Source: Vibrio tubiashii
GTDB taxonomy: Bacteria; Pseudomonadota; Gammaproteobacteria; Enterobacterales; Vibrionaceae
Reading direction: 5' to 3'
DNA: 64,000 nt
NCBI RefSeq assembly: GCF_028551255.1
Contig: NZ_CP117030.1
Location: 310,001 to 374,000 of the forward strand
In this document: positions 1 through 9,818 of the stretch, piece by piece
How the letters are laid out: every line of letters begins with the position of its first letter
Position numbering within the stretch: position 1 is the first letter of the stretch
Made by a program: the position numbers and the translations under genes
The notes under the pieces: model-generated
The model's input: the letters and a program-made list of their open reading frames with translations, nothing else
Told to the model about the DNA's origin: nothing
The model's database searches: none

Positions 1-666
1 ATAACCACTGCGGCGATTGATTACATGCAAGATGCGCAAAAAATTGGTATCGATGGCTGCATGGTGATGCCTGCAATGGTCTACCGCACATCGGATAGCG
101 AAACAGTGGACTACTACCGTACTCTTGCGCAAGCAACGCCTGAAATGCCAATTATGATTTACAACAACCCCGTTTCCTATGGCGTAGATGTGAATCTTGA
201 TCTAATGGAACAACTTGCAGTGTGTGAAAGTATCGTTGCGGTTAAAGAGTCTACCACTGACACGCGTCGTATTACTGAACTGTACAATCGTTTCGACGAC
301 CGTTTTACCGTCTTTAGTGGCGTTGATGATATCGCTCTGGAATCTCTCATGCTTGGTGCGACGGGGTGGATCTCTGGTTTAACCAACGCATTTCCTGCTG
401 AGTCTGTTGCTATCTATAAACTGGCAAGCCAAGGACGCTATGTTGAAGCGTTAGAAATCTACCGTTGGTTCTTACCACTGCTTCGTTTAGATACAATTCC
501 TACCTTGGTTCAATGTATCAAACTGGCGGAACAAGTGTGTGGCCGAGGAAGCGAGCAAGTACGTGCTCCTCGTCAGAACCTTAAAGGTGAAGAACGCGCG
601 CAAGTGATTGCGTTAGTCGAACAAGCGATTGCGACGCGTCCGGATTTGTCTAAGTACAATCTGTAA
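1..666 (+). CDS. DapA-family lyase/aldolase, 3' part (5' end outside window)
   Basis: The reading frame is open from base 1, so the true start lies upstream and about 221 residues are visible. Two hallmarks of the dihydrodipicolinate synthase/N-acetylneuraminate lyase (TIM barrel) superfamily are present: YNNP, with the Schiff-base-assisting Tyr, and VAVKEST, with the Schiff-base Lys. The C-terminal helical part is complete and ends in KYNL. Family members condense or cleave 2-oxo acids in the cytoplasm through a Lys-pyruvate Schiff base. The sequence could be dihydrodipicolinate synthase proper, or a relative such as the 1-pyrroline-4-hydroxy-2-carboxylate deaminase of hydroxyproline catabolism. 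The downstream neighbours do not help to decide, and the upstream context is missing. Family is firm, substrate is not. Confidence 0.85.
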   Translation: MTTAAIDYMQDAQKIGIDGCMVMPAMVYRTSDSETVDYYRTLAQATPEMPIMIYNNPVSYGVDVNLDLMEQLAVCESIVAVKESTTDTRRITELYNRFDDRFTVFSGVDDIALESLMLGATGWISGLTNAFPAESVAIYKLASQGRYVEALEIYRWFLPLLRLDTIPTLVQCIKLAEQVCGRGSEQVRAPRQNLKGEERAQVIALVEQAIATRPDLSKYNL

Positions 667-682
667 TAATCGCTTAAATGAA

Positions 683-707
683 TAGAGGGTAGGTTGTCTA
701 CCCTCTA
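683..707. terminator. Perfect 10-bp hairpin between convergent genes
   Basis: TAGAGGGTAG and CTACCCTCTA pair perfectly around a 5-base loop, between the stop of the DapA-family gene and the end of the convergent minus-strand unit. The flanking T-tract is weak (CTTTCG), so it is terminator-like rather than a classical intrinsic terminator. It could serve either direction. Confidence 0.6.
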
Positions 708-733
708 CTTTCGCAGCACAAGAACGATTCCTG

Positions 734-1204
734 TTAATTGAATCGAGCCATTTGCCACAAATCCATAAAGCCTTCGATTTGCCCTTCTACTACATTGTTT
801 TCTGGGAAGTTTTCGAATACAAATACTTTGTCTCCTTTTACTTCAACATGATAGAACAAGATTTTGTATCCAGAGAAAATCTCATTGTACCTATCGTTCT
901 CATTGTTTGTCGTTGAGCCTTCGATTCGCTGTCTATCGTATATGAGATAGATCATTTGTTTGCCGAGTTTCAGTTGTCTGGCACTGACTTGCCATTTCGA
1001 CGCGAGTTGATTTTGCTCATCAAACAGTGAATGGAGAACCATCACTTTTCCTCGATAACAGGTAACAAAGGTATCTCGGTTCTCCATGCTTTGGACACGA
1101 ATATCGTAGCGGCATGCGGAGCCATTGATGAAGCTATATAAGAGAACTACAAGCGTTACGAACGACATTAGATAGACAAAGTACTCAATATATTTAGTTA
1201 TCAT
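734..1204 (-). CDS. Small membrane-anchored partner of ToxR-like regulator (VtrC/ToxS-type candidate)
   Basis: 156 residues. A single N-terminal membrane helix (about residues 8-27) is followed by a polar, beta-rich-looking domain that would lie in the periplasm, with Cys near residues 31 and 48. I recognise no enzyme motif. Its start overlaps the end of the upstream regulator gene by 11 bases, which suggests translational coupling and a fixed ratio. The arrangement of membrane winged-helix regulator followed by an overlapping small membrane protein is that of ToxR/ToxS, TcpP/TcpH and especially VtrA/VtrC, where the small partner forms a shared ligand-binding periplasmic domain. The assignment rests on gene order, size and topology, not on sequence identity that I can verify. 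It may be an unrelated small membrane protein. Confidence 0.6.
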   Translation of the reverse strand: MITKYIEYFVYLMSFVTLVVLLYSFINGSACRYDIRVQSMENRDTFVTCYRGKVMVLHSLFDEQNQLASKWQVSARQLKLGKQMIYLIYDRQRIEGSTTNNENDRYNEIFSGYKILFYHVEVKGDKVFVFENFPENNVVEGQIEGFMDLWQMARFN

Positions 1205-1868
1205 TGGTCACCTCATATCGTTTACCGTTTGAAGAGACAAATAAGGTAGAACCTTTCGGTGCGTTAAATGCGGAATGTCCTTGTAGGTCTCCATCAATGG
1301 CGCAAACCTTAGTTCCATTTTCAATTGAACAAGAGACCGAAACCCAAGAGAATGCACTGTAAAAGAGGACGAGCAGTGTGGTAGCTGCTGAAAAGAAGGC
1401 GAATAGCTTACGTGTGATAGACATTTTGGTCAGTTCTTCTTCATCATGGCTTCGTGGTACAGAATTCATTGATGGAGCATCGCTGCTTTTTGGATGACCG
1501 TTGATTCCTTGGTCACTTTTGGGTGCTTCAGAGAAAGAAAGTTTGTAGCCTTTTTTGGGTACATTAATGATTTTAATACTCTCCGGTTCTAGCACCTTTC
1601 TTAGGTTTGAAATGGCAACAGGCAAGGAGTTAGACCCAATAGCTTCTGGGTTTCCCCAAGCTGCGCTAATTAGCTCATCCTTTGTGCTAACCTCTCCGTC
1701 GGACAGGAGAAGGTTTTTAAGCACTTCTCCTTCCTTAATCGTAATCGAGTAACTGTTACCATTGCCGTGAATAATTTCACTACTATGCTCACGTATTTTT
1801 AAGGTACAGGAGCCGACACTGAAGCTTTGTTCCTCAAATGTATGAAGTTCAGGTTTATGAATGAGCAT
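1194..1868 (-). CDS. ToxR/CadC-like membrane-anchored winged-helix transcriptional regulator
   Basis: 224 residues. Residues about 10-112 form an OmpR/ToxR-type winged-helix DNA-binding domain: the ISAAWG segment, the SNLRKVLE recognition-helix region and the VPKKGYKL wing are typical. A Ser/Pro-rich linker follows, then one membrane helix (about 154-176) and a short periplasmic tail of about 48 residues with two Cys (180 and 189). Such regulators bind DNA from the membrane and sense periplasmic signals such as bile or pH, with a partner. The short tail suggests that sensing depends on the overlapping downstream protein. The upstream lipoprotein gene lies only 33 bases away, so the three may be one operon. 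The C-terminal topology and pairing argue against a soluble OmpR-type response regulator; there is no receiver domain. Confidence 0.8.
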   Translation of the reverse strand: MLIHKPELHTFEEQSFSVGSCTLKIREHSSEIIHGNGNSYSITIKEGEVLKNLLLSDGEVSTKDELISAAWGNPEAIGSNSLPVAISNLRKVLEPESIKIINVPKKGYKLSFSEAPKSDQGINGHPKSSDAPSMNSVPRSHDEEELTKMSITRKLFAFFSAATTLLVLFYSAFSWVSVSCSIENGTKVCAIDGDLQGHSAFNAPKGSTLFVSSNGKRYEVTNDN

Positions 1869-1901
1869 CCTTTCCCCCTTAAATGAGCAAGTTAGACGAC
1901 G

Positions 1902-2930
1902 TTAGCCAGTCTCTGAAACACAAGAGGCTGCTACTGCTAGGTCGGGGCTTGTACCGTACTCTCCTCCATTTAAGAAACCAAAACGGATAAAGTTTCCTGA
2001 AGCGGCTGCTGGTGTCGAAGTCCAATATACATAAGTACTTGGAAAGCCGTAGTTATCCCATAATCGACCATGGTCAGCATAAAGAGCGACAAACTCTTTT
2101 GCTGTTGGGCGCCTCCAGTCTGATCTGCCATTAAACTTAATATTGGCTAAGTCTTTACAGTAGCGTTCAAATTGTCCTCTTTCTCCAAAGGACTCTGAAT
2201 TAGGGTCATCGTCCCAATTAAGTCCATCTTGACGAAACAAAGCAAAAGGCGCGCCACTTGGACTAAGCTCAATTGTTTCTCCTGCGAGTTCCCCATGTCC
2301 AATTTGGTAGGTACGGGCATAACTACGTCCTTGATTGTCTTCACTGTTGTCTTGCTGATACCCCAAAAGATCAAGGAAGTTAACGCTAGGAGTAGAAGTA
2401 AACAATTTATCTTTGGCTTCCCCGGAGACTCCACGCAAAACCTTTAGGCACTGGTCAAGTGTGTTTTGTTGGTCTGAGTCATTTTCATTAGCGCCACACA
2501 TTGACTCTATGACCTCCAATGAGACGGAAGTTGTAATTCCATCCAAGCTAGCAGAAACAGTGCTTGTACCAACTTGGTTTCCCCTTATTTTCTTGTCAGG
2601 AGTTACCGACATTATCGTACTATCAGTCACCTCCAAGTGTACGGACTGAGTGATATCTCCAGTACTTCCGTCATCATACTCGCCCATCGCGGATAGCGAG
2701 ATTTCGCTTCCCGTCAGTACAGAGGCTTCTTTATGGGAAAGCTGGATTGAATATAGACCCGAGTTAACAGTTGCTTCCCCTATAGTTCCAACTTCCGAAA
2801 TAGTTTCCCCTGTTGTGCTTTCTGATAAAGAGTCATCATTACATGCAACTAATAACCCCATTAAGGAAAAAAACGACAAAGGTTTAATAAAGCCAAAACC
2901 TGTATCGTTATCGTTGAAATACTTGACCAT
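1902..2930 (-). CDS. Lipoprotein with bacterial Ig-like (Big_2) and DUF1566 domains
   Basis: 342 residues. The N-terminus has a hydrophobic stretch ending in a lipobox (LLVAC), so the product is probably a lipoprotein. Residues about 60-145 look like a Big_2 Ig-like domain (YDDGSTGDIT, then VGTSTVSAS). The C-terminal part has the DUF1566/Lcl C-terminal signature: RSDWRRPTAKEFVALY, then YVYWTSTP and a final Cys segment. In DUF1566 proteins this fold is related to FGE/C-type-lectin-like surface domains; its role is unknown. The gene sits first in the minus-strand unit with the ToxR-like regulator pair. It could be a surface adhesin, a regulated output or an accessory sensor. A second DUF1566 protein lies at 53303. 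The N-terminal 15 residues are atypical for a signal peptide, so a later start is possible. Confidence 0.75.
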   Translation of the reverse strand: MVKYFNDNDTGFGFIKPLSFFSLMGLLVACNDDSLSESTTGETISEVGTIGEATVNSGLYSIQLSHKEASVLTGSEISLSAMGEYDDGSTGDITQSVHLEVTDSTIMSVTPDKKIRGNQVGTSTVSASLDGITTSVSLEVIESMCGANENDSDQQNTLDQCLKVLRGVSGEAKDKLFTSTPSVNFLDLLGYQQDNSEDNQGRSYARTYQIGHGELAGETIELSPSGAPFALFRQDGLNWDDDPNSESFGERGQFERYCKDLANIKFNGRSDWRRPTAKEFVALYADHGRLWDNYGFPSTYVYWTSTPAAASGNFIRFGFLNGGEYGTSPDLAVAASCVSETG

Positions 2931-3368
2931 GGAATCCCCTTATATAAGTTCCAGTTTTGTTCGAGGGGATTAATTCATAGGTTTTAATTTTTAATAATTA
3001 AATTAAAGGTAATTTAAATTAAAAGCAGATTTCTGGCTGACATACGACTTCGTCGAGAGGGGGCATTCTCAAATTGAAAGTCAAAATACATCTTAAATTG
3101 GAAAGTTCATAGAAATCAGGGCTGGGTTATATTCCAGCAGCAGTTTTATGGGTGCTAGAAAACTTAAATGAAGTGTAAATTAATCTTAATTTTGGGGCGG
3201 AATAATTAAACTTATATTAATTATCAAAAGGATATGGAGTCCGTTTTTTTAATCTCTGTGGATTTGGTGTGCCTTATGCATAGTAGGGAATATATGTGCC
3301 TGTAAAGAGCAGACTATAAGTGTCAAAAGGACTTTTTACTGCAACCCTCTATTTAAGAAGGAACAGTT
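2931..3368. other. AT-rich divergent intergenic region
   Basis: These 438 bases lie between two divergent units, the lipoprotein/ToxR-like operon and the FG-GAP/HD-GYP/kinase operon. The first 80 bases are extremely A+T rich, with runs of AATTTAAATTAAAA type. No convincing ORF or RNA gene is seen. Promoters for both units are expected here but I could not fix a -35/-10 pair with confidence. The A+T bias would suit H-NS-type silencing or ToxR-type binding, which is inference. Confidence 0.5.
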
Positions 3369-5177
3369 ATGCAACGATTAAAAGCCTTGTTAACAGTGAC
3401 AGTTCTATCTATCTTTGGCTGTAAAAGTGGCGATGAAACTTCCTCCACTATCCCTCTTCAAAGCCCTGAACCATTTGAAATGAGCTCACCCACTGCATTG
3501 ATGGGAAAAACCAAAACATTTCAATTTAGCTGGCAGCAAAGTGATTACGCAGACTCTTATACCCTATGCCAGAAAGACATCTCCCAACCTAATGAATGTC
3601 GACAACTCGCAATGACTTATGGAGAAACTCAGTATCAAGCCCAGGTAGAGCAGTTGCTACAAGTAAGTGATGAGTTTTTCGTAATAGCGCATAACCAACA
3701 GGGTTTAAGGAAAAGTAATGAGGTAACACTGGGTGATAGCGAAAGTCTTTCGGCAATAGGTTTTTTAAAGGCTTCTAATGCTGAATTAGGAGATAACTTT
3801 GGTCATGCACTGGCGTTGAGTGACGATGGTTTAACTTTAGCGGTAAGTGCAATAAAGGAAGGTTCTTCTGGTACAGGGTTGAACGCGGATGAAAAAGATA
3901 ATAGCTCAGCACAAGCTGGAGCGGTTTATGTGTATAGCTTCAAAGACGGACAATGGGATAGATCCGCTTACCTCAAAGCATCTAATACAGACAAAGGTGA
4001 CCAGTTTGGCTACGCTGTGGCCCTGAGCGGCGATGGACGGACGCTTGCTGTCAGTGCTATACAGGAGGCGTCTAACGCGGTTGGTGTGGGGAGTGATCAA
4101 CTAGATAATAGTGCACCGATGTCTGGTGCTGTGTATGTTTTCTCACGACAAGGTGAGGTCTGGCAGCAACAAGCTTACTTAAAGTCGTCGAACAATGAAG
4201 CCTTGGACTCATTTGGCTTTTCACTCTCTATGAGTTTCGATGGGAAGCGTTTATTAGTCGGCGCTCCAGCAGAAGCTTCTTCTTCACAAGGAATCGACGG
4301 CAATCAGGCCGACAACTCAGCTCTGTTATCTGGTGCGGCCTTTCTGTTTGAGCTTCAGAATAACAGTTGGAGACAAACCGCTTACATAAAAGCCTCGAAT
4401 ACTGATAGAAAAGACTCATTTGGCTACGACGTTGCGCTGAGTGCCGATGGTGACAGTTTTGCAATCGGCGCTCCCGGAGAGTCTTCAAATGCCAAAGGTA
4501 TAAATGATAATCAGAGTAACAATAGCGCCATCGACTCGGGCGCAGTCTATCTATTCTCTAATAGCGGCGGAGCTTGGGTTCAGGAGGCATATGTTAAACC
4601 TTCTACCCCAGACGCTGGCGATCAATTTGGTTTTTCTGTTTCTCTTAACGGAGATGGAGACGTTTTAAGTGTTGGTGCTTATAAGGAGTCATCCAATGCA
4701 GATAGCTATGGAGATGAATCTAACAACTCGGCTCCTTCCTCCGGAGCAGCCTATCTGTTTGTAAAAGAGCAAAATGTATGGAGCCAACAAGCTTATTTAA
4801 AACCTTCAAATTCTGATGCTCATGACCGATTTGGGTACAAGACGCAGCTCAATCGTGATGGAGATACTTTGGTTGTAGGCTCCCCACAAGAAAGTTCTTC
4901 CAGTGTTGGTCTTTTCGGTGATCTTCAGGACAACGCTGCGCTTTCCTCAGGTGCTGCCTATGTATTCACCGAAGACCGGGGAGTCTGGCGACAAACCGCC
5001 TATTTAAAAGCCACCAATACCAACTCAAATGACCAGTTTGGATCAGCGCTCGCGATGAGCGGTAAAGGGGAAGCCTTAGTTGTTGGTGCATTTAATGAGG
5101 CTTCTAGCTTACCTATTTCTGGAAACGCGCCAAAAGACAATGGGGCCTCAGGCTCTGGGGCTGTCTATGTCTACTAA
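3369..5177 (+). CDS. FG-GAP repeat lipoprotein, predicted seven-bladed beta-propeller
   Basis: 602 residues. An N-terminal lipobox (LSIFGC, Cys18) marks a lipoprotein. A roughly 110-residue region follows that looks fibronectin-like, then seven tandem repeats of about 66-69 residues. Each runs AYLKxSN, then FGxxxALSxDGxxLxVxA, then DNSAxxSGAVYVF and a Trp. The seven copies begin near residues 130-135 and run to the C-terminus, as in FG-GAP/integrin-alpha-like propellers. A clear AAGGA ribosome-binding site lies before the ATG. The next gene, an HD-GYP response regulator, begins 19 bases after the stop, and a hybrid kinase follows. The protein is likely envelope-exposed and may present a binding surface or a signal to the kinase. 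No ligand can be inferred. Confidence 0.85.
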   Translation: MQRLKALLTVTVLSIFGCKSGDETSSTIPLQSPEPFEMSSPTALMGKTKTFQFSWQQSDYADSYTLCQKDISQPNECRQLAMTYGETQYQAQVEQLLQVSDEFFVIAHNQQGLRKSNEVTLGDSESLSAIGFLKASNAELGDNFGHALALSDDGLTLAVSAIKEGSSGTGLNADEKDNSSAQAGAVYVYSFKDGQWDRSAYLKASNTDKGDQFGYAVALSGDGRTLAVSAIQEASNAVGVGSDQLDNSAPMSGAVYVFSRQGEVWQQQAYLKSSNNEALDSFGFSLSMSFDGKRLLVGAPAEASSSQGIDGNQADNSALLSGAAFLFELQNNSWRQTAYIKASNTDRKDSFGYDVALSADGDSFAIGAPGESSNAKGINDNQSNNSAIDSGAVYLFSNSGGAWVQEAYVKPSTPDAGDQFGFSVSLNGDGDVLSVGAYKESSNADSYGDESNNSAPSSGAAYLFVKEQNVWSQQAYLKPSNSDAHDRFGYKTQLNRDGDTLVVGSPQESSSSVGLFGDLQDNAALSSGAAYVFTEDRGVWRQTAYLKATNTNSNDQFGSALAMSGKGEALVVGAFNEASSLPISGNAPKDNGASGSGAVYVY

Positions 5178-5196
5178 TCAACGAGGAGACTTTGAT

Positions 5197-6252
5197 ATGT
5201 ATAGTGATAAACCCGTGGTGTTGGTCATTGATGACTCCCCCGAGCATATAGAGCTTATTTCAAATGTACTGCGCGATGAGTATGTCGTGAAAGCCGCGAC
5301 AAATGGAGAGCGGGGGCTGCAGATAGCGAGCCAAGACCCAAAGCCAGAACTTGTTTTGCTGGACATCATTATGCCAGACATAGATGGTTTCGAGGTCTGT
5401 AAACAACTGAAGAAAAACCCAATTACAGCATCGATACCAGTGATATTTCTTACCGCACAATGTGATGTTGATAAGGAGCAATCAGGATTTGATCTTGGTG
5501 CAGTGGACTATATTACCAAGCCAATCAGTCCGCCAATCATGCGAGTAAGAGTTCGTTCGCAGATCGACGCTTACAGCAATAGCCGTCTGTTGACGCGACA
5601 AGTCAAAGATAAAACCGTTGAGATCGCTAGAAACCAATTGGAGATTACTAAGTGCCTAGCTCGTGCTGCTGAATACAAGGATAACGAGACGGGTATGCAC
5701 GTGATTCGGATGAGTCATTATAGTCGCTTGCTAGCTAAGCAGATAGGTGCTGAGGAAAGCTGGTGTGATTTACTTTTCGAAGCTGCTCCAATGCACGACA
5801 TAGGAAAGATCGGGACACCTGATGCTGTGCTCCTCAAACCAGGTCGACTTGATGCTCTCGAATGGCAAGAGATGAAAAGACATGTGGAGTATGGATACGA
5901 GATCTTGGGTGGGCATGATTCTCCCTTATTAAATTTAGCGAGAGAAGTTGTCATTGGGCATCACGAAAAATGGGATGGTTCTGGTTATCCAAACGGACTT
6001 TCAGGTTCCAGTATCCCTCTATCAGCGAGAATCGTTGCTATTGCGGATGTGTTTGATGCGCTCACAAGTTCAAGACCATATAAGCGAGCTTGGTCCGTCG
6101 AAGAAGCTTGCCAACTACTTGTCAATGAGTCGGGTAGCCATTTTGATCCGGAACTCGTGCCTCATTTCTTATCGTTAATGCCCGAAATCGCGCAAATTAT
6201 GGAACTGTACGCGGATGTCGATAGTGGCGAATACAGTGTGCAAATCGTATGA
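5197..6252 (+). CDS. RpfG-type response regulator, REC + HD-GYP c-di-GMP phosphodiesterase
   Basis: 351 residues from the ATG at 5197, chosen because GAGGAG lies 8 bases upstream; longer in-frame starts fall inside the previous gene. Residues 1-125 are a receiver domain with Asp56 (LLDIIMPD) as phosphoacceptor and the conserved TKP Lys. Residues about 180-330 are an HD-GYP domain with H200-D201 ([10 protein letters not shown]) and [11 protein letters not shown] beginning at H255. All metal-binding and GYP residues visible to me are intact, so c-di-GMP hydrolysis is expected. The stop overlaps the kinase gene as ATGA, which argues that the hybrid kinase or its phosphorelay controls this enzyme. 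This matches the RpfC/RpfG layout in outline, though the sensor differs. Confidence 0.92.
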   Translation: MYSDKPVVLVIDDSPEHIELISNVLRDEYVVKAATNGERGLQIASQDPKPELVLLDIIMPDIDGFEVCKQLKKNPITASIPVIFLTAQCDVDKEQSGFDLGAVDYITKPISPPIMRVRVRSQIDAYSNSRLLTRQVKDKTVEIARNQLEITKCLARAAEYKDNETGMHVIRMSHYSRLLAKQIGAEESWCDLLFEAAPMHDIGKIGTPDAVLLKPGRLDALEWQEMKRHVEYGYEILGGHDSPLLNLAREVVIGHHEKWDGSGYPNGLSGSSIPLSARIVAIADVFDALTSSRPYKRAWSVEEACQLLVNESGSHFDPELVPHFLSLMPEIAQIMELYADVDSGEYSVQIV

Positions 6253-9200
6253 CAAGAGACAATGAGATAAGAATTTCGCAACAGGCGAAATACATTAGCC
6301 TCGGTTTTTTATTGGTGATTGCACTTTTCTGTTTTGTAGGTCTTCTAGCAGGTGTCAGTATCAATAAAACCTATGCCTCTCTAGAGCGTTATAGCTTAGC
6401 AGGGCAGTTATTGCTGTCTCTCGACAATGCGAGACTGTCTGAGCTGACCTATACGCGCGATAGACAAACAGAGGTAGCAGTACAAGCAGAAGAGTACATT
6501 GATATCACTCTGGGTCTGGCCGACGATTTTGAAGGAAGTGCTGCGACAAAAGATTTTGTAGACTCTTCGCTACTCCATTCTATTTCTGATTACCAAAGCT
6601 TATTTGCAGAGTATAAACGCTTAACTCAACTTCAGGAGCAACGCTTGGTTGTTATGGAGTTAGATGCGATGCAGGCCACGAGCAAAACCAATGAACTGCA
6701 AAAACGTTTGGCCTCTAAGGTGCTTTATAAGAAAGCGGCAGAGCTAACGAACAGAGAGAAAATGATACGTGTCGCAAATCATGATGCTCTTTGCTACGAA
6801 ATAACCATAGTGGCGCAAGCAATACACGCCTCTAGTGTGGAGTTTTTATGGTTAGGCAGAGAGAATGATCTTCAACGAGCTAAAGAGAACTTAAACAAAC
6901 TTACGCAGCTGATTACCAAGTTATCTGTAGCCCTTCAAGACAGCTATGAGTTGCGATTACTGGAAGATCTCGGCAAAGCAAAAGATAGCTTCTCGGAAAC
7001 ACTCAAGACGCTAGGTGAGCAAAGAACTGGCCAAGAAGCTTCTAGAGTATTGAAGGAAGCTTCCAACCAACTTGCTAGTAGTGTTGAAGCACTAAGATAT
7101 CGTATACGACAAGAGCTTAAGTTAGCTCAGGCTAATGTGACTGACTTGGAGCAAGATATGCGTCAGAGCCTTGAGGTCGGTATACAGGCTACCGCGCTGA
7201 AACAAGCGATTAGCTTAGCACGTCAAGCCGATAAGGACTTCATGCTAGCAAGGCAGAGTGTCACTAGAGAAAAAAGTAAAGAGGATGTGTTGAATGCTTT
7301 GGATCTCGCTCTCTATCATACCGACCTCGTGCAGTCTTACTTGATCGAAGAAAATGACAATGCCACCTTTAAGGGAGTGGCCCCCGCGATAAGAGCTTAC
7401 AAACGTCATTTCCTGGATGTGGCTCAAGTCTCTGAATTGCAAGCCTCAATTGCAAGCCAAATGGTTTCTGCTGCAACAAAAGCCGACGACAAATTAGATC
7501 ACCTGCGTGAGTTAAGGTTTGCGGAAGTCGCACAGTTCAAACAACTCTCTCAGTATCTAATTTACGCGGCGATAATCTTCACTCTTGCTATTCTGCTACT
7601 CGGTTATGTCATTCGCCGTTCTCAAACCGAGCTCCGCTCCCTAACTCGTAGCCTTAAATCTGCCCGAGATGAGGCCGAGTCAGCTAACCAAGCTAAATCG
7701 AGCTTTTTAGCGAATATGAGTCATGAGATTCGAACACCAATGAATGCCATTATTGGTATGACGTATTTAGTTCTCGATTCTAAATTAGATACTTACCAAC
7801 GAAACTATGTGAACAAGGTTTATCTCTCTGCAAAATCGTTATTGCACTTGCTTAATGACTTGTTGGACTTCTCGAAAGTCGAAGCGGGCAAAATGGAGCT
7901 TGAAAAGATTCCGTTTATTCTCGACGAGGTACTAGATGAAGCGCTAGACACGCTGCGAATGAAGGTTAACGGGAGTGATGTTGATCTGCTTCTATATGTT
8001 GACCCTGATGTACCCCAAGAACTGCATGGTGACCCGTTTAGGTTAAAGCAAGTTCTGCTTAATCTAGGCTTCAACGCAATAAAGTTTACCCACCAAGGGA
8101 AGGTAAGAATTCGGGTTGAAGTTGAAAAGGTGCAACCTGACAAAAAAATCGTGCTTAAGTATTCGATACAGGATGATGGAATTGGCATGACTCCCGAGCA
8201 AGTCAGCAATTTGTTCCAGTCTTTTTCTCAAGCAGATACTTCGACAACTCGTGAATATGGAGGCACGGGGCTCGGGCTTGCGATTACAAAAAACATAGTC
8301 GACCTCATGGGGGGAGATATTGAGGTTGAAAGTGAGTCAGGAAAAGGGTCGCTGTTTACCTTCTACATAGAGCATCAATATCTTGAATCGGCCTTATCTC
8401 AGGCTAAAAACCGTTGCTCTCTGCATAGTGCCGTCGTCCTAGACAAATGCAGTGAGTCGAGAAAATCGCTCATCGCACAGGTGGAAGCGTTGGAAATCAC
8501 ATGTTTTGGATATGAAGATTCTTGTGCGATGACTCGTAGTGGTTGTCAGGATCCTGAATTGATTATCATCTCCTTACATAGCGATTGCGCTGAACTGGAA
8601 CATTTTATAGATGATCTTGAAAGTTATCTTAATGCAGGAAGTAAGGTGATTGTTGCGGCGAATTGCCCGAGTAATATTGCGTCGTGTGAAAGGGAGGCAT
8701 TGAATAGCAATGTTGGTCAAATACTCGCTAAGCCTTTCACTAGTACTGCTTTGGCTAATGCCATATCTAGCTTTGTTGAGAATGAGTGGGTTGATGAACA
8801 TCATGCTTACATCCAAACTTCTACGGTTCTTGGTCGCGGTAAGGTGCTTGTAGTTGAAGATAATGTACTTAATCAAGAGTTAGTGGAAGAGCTCTTAAAA
8901 CGCATGGGGTTAAATGTTCATTTGGCGTGCAATGGGAGAGAAGCGATTGAGGTTCTGCAAAAAGAAGACTTCGATATCGTTTTAATGGACTGTCAAATGC
9001 CAGTCATGGATGGATACCAAGCAACACTTTCAATTAGAAAGGAGCTCGATTTACATGACCTCCCCATAATTGCATTGACAGCCAATACCCTATCGAGTGA
9101 TGAGGATAAAGCGCTGGAATCAGGGATGAATGCTGTGCTTCATAAGCCGATAGATCATGAACAACTGAAATTAGTATTGCAGGACTGGATTGGAAACAAT

Positions 9201-9818
9201 CAATCTTTCGCTTCAGCGAAAGAGTCTCCGATTAGTGTCAGCGAAATTGCTTTGCTTGAGTCACTAAGTCATGTTCATGGTTTAGATGTTGCACGGGGGC
9301 TTAGTGTTGCTGCAGACAACGAGCGTTTATACATATCACTTCTTAAGAAATTTGTCGCAAACCATATTGAGTTCAACTTAGAGAGCTGTGATAGGGCGTC
9401 TTTGCCAAGTGAAACCCACACATTGAAAGGTATCGCTGCCAGTTTGGGTTTAGTTGAAATTCAGCGGTTGTGTATAGAACTAGAAAATAATTCGTTTAAG
9501 AGCTTGGTGATATCTACACTCTCGCAAGTTGTTCGCGATGTTTGTCATGAGATTGAGGCGATTTTCTCGACGACAAAACAGGCAAGCTCCTTAGTAGGTT
9601 GCGGTCGGATCAGCGAGAGCCAATATTTAGAATTGGTCTCAATGTTGAAAAACGACGACACGTTAGCAATGAACAAAGTGAAAAGCATTCAATCAGCGGC
9701 TCAGCTGGGGTTAACAGACTCTCTGTTTGAGCAACTTCAAATGGCATGCGAGGCCTATGATTTCTCTACGGCTTTAGAGATCTTATCGAACAATAGCTCT
9801 TTGAGAGTGGGAATCTAA
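6249..9818 (+). CDS. Hybrid sensor histidine kinase (TM-sensor-TM-HisKA-HATPase-REC-REC-Hpt)
   Basis: 1189 residues. Membrane helices at about 17-38 and 437-457 flank a long, mostly helical periplasmic region resembling helical bimodular (HBM) sensors. HisKA carries His492 (SHEIRTPMN). The HATPase has NAIKFT, DDGIGM and GTGLGLAI. A degenerate receiver-like segment (about 715-840) precedes an intact receiver with Asp914 ([11 protein letters not shown]). A C-terminal Hpt domain carries His1057 (HTLKG). The phosphorelay His-Asp-His is therefore complete within one protein and could end on Asp56 of the overlapping HD-GYP regulator. It lies downstream of the FG-GAP lipoprotein gene. The ligand is unknown. 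Confidence 0.9.
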   Translation: MTRDNEIRISQQAKYISLGFLLVIALFCFVGLLAGVSINKTYASLERYSLAGQLLLSLDNARLSELTYTRDRQTEVAVQAEEYIDITLGLADDFEGSAATKDFVDSSLLHSISDYQSLFAEYKRLTQLQEQRLVVMELDAMQATSKTNELQKRLASKVLYKKAAELTNREKMIRVANHDALCYEITIVAQAIHASSVEFLWLGRENDLQRAKENLNKLTQLITKLSVALQDSYELRLLEDLGKAKDSFSETLKTLGEQRTGQEASRVLKEASNQLASSVEALRYRIRQELKLAQANVTDLEQDMRQSLEVGIQATALKQAISLARQADKDFMLARQSVTREKSKEDVLNALDLALYHTDLVQSYLIEENDNATFKGVAPAIRAYKRHFLDVAQVSELQASIASQMVSAATKADDKLDHLRELRFAEVAQFKQLSQYLIYAAIIFTLAILLLGYVIRRSQTELRSLTRSLKSARDEAESANQAKSSFLANMSHEIRTPMNAIIGMTYLVLDSKLDTYQRNYVNKVYLSAKSLLHLLNDLLDFSKVEAGKMELEKIPFILDEVLDEALDTLRMKVNGSDVDLLLYVDPDVPQELHGDPFRLKQVLLNLGFNAIKFTHQGKVRIRVEVEKVQPDKKIVLKYSIQDDGIGMTPEQVSNLFQSFSQADTSTTREYGGTGLGLAITKNIVDLMGGDIEVESESGKGSLFTFYIEHQYLESALSQAKNRCSLHSAVVLDKCSESRKSLIAQVEALEITCFGYEDSCAMTRSGCQDPELIIISLHSDCAELEHFIDDLESYLNAGSKVIVAANCPSNIASCEREALNSNVGQILAKPFTSTALANAISSFVENEWVDEHHAYIQTSTVLGRGKVLVVEDNVLNQELVEELLKRMGLNVHLACNGREAIEVLQKEDFDIVLMDCQMPVMDGYQATLSIRKELDLHDLPIIALTANTLSSDEDKALESGMNAVLHKPIDHEQLKLVLQDWIGNNQSFASAKESPISVSEIALLESLSHVHGLDVARGLSVAADNERLYISLLKKFVANHIEFNLESCDRASLPSETHTLKGIAASLGLVEIQRLCIELENNSFKSLVISTLSQVVRDVCHEIEAIFSTTKQASSLVGCGRISESQYLELVSMLKNDDTLAMNKVKSIQSAAQLGLTDSLFEQLQMACEAYDFSTALEILSNNSSLRVGI

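Noticed and set aside
3192..3218. Promoter TTGGGG/TATATT before the FG-GAP gene
   Set aside because: The -35 match is poor and the spacer is only 15 bases.
3750..5177. DNA tandem repeat or recent duplication
   Set aside because: Repeat units are similar in protein but too diverged in DNA to call a nucleotide repeat.
7820..8209. Long antisense frame in the hybrid kinase gene
   Set aside because: The conserved kinase motifs are on the plus strand; the opposite frame has no recognisable domain and is a codon-bias shadow.
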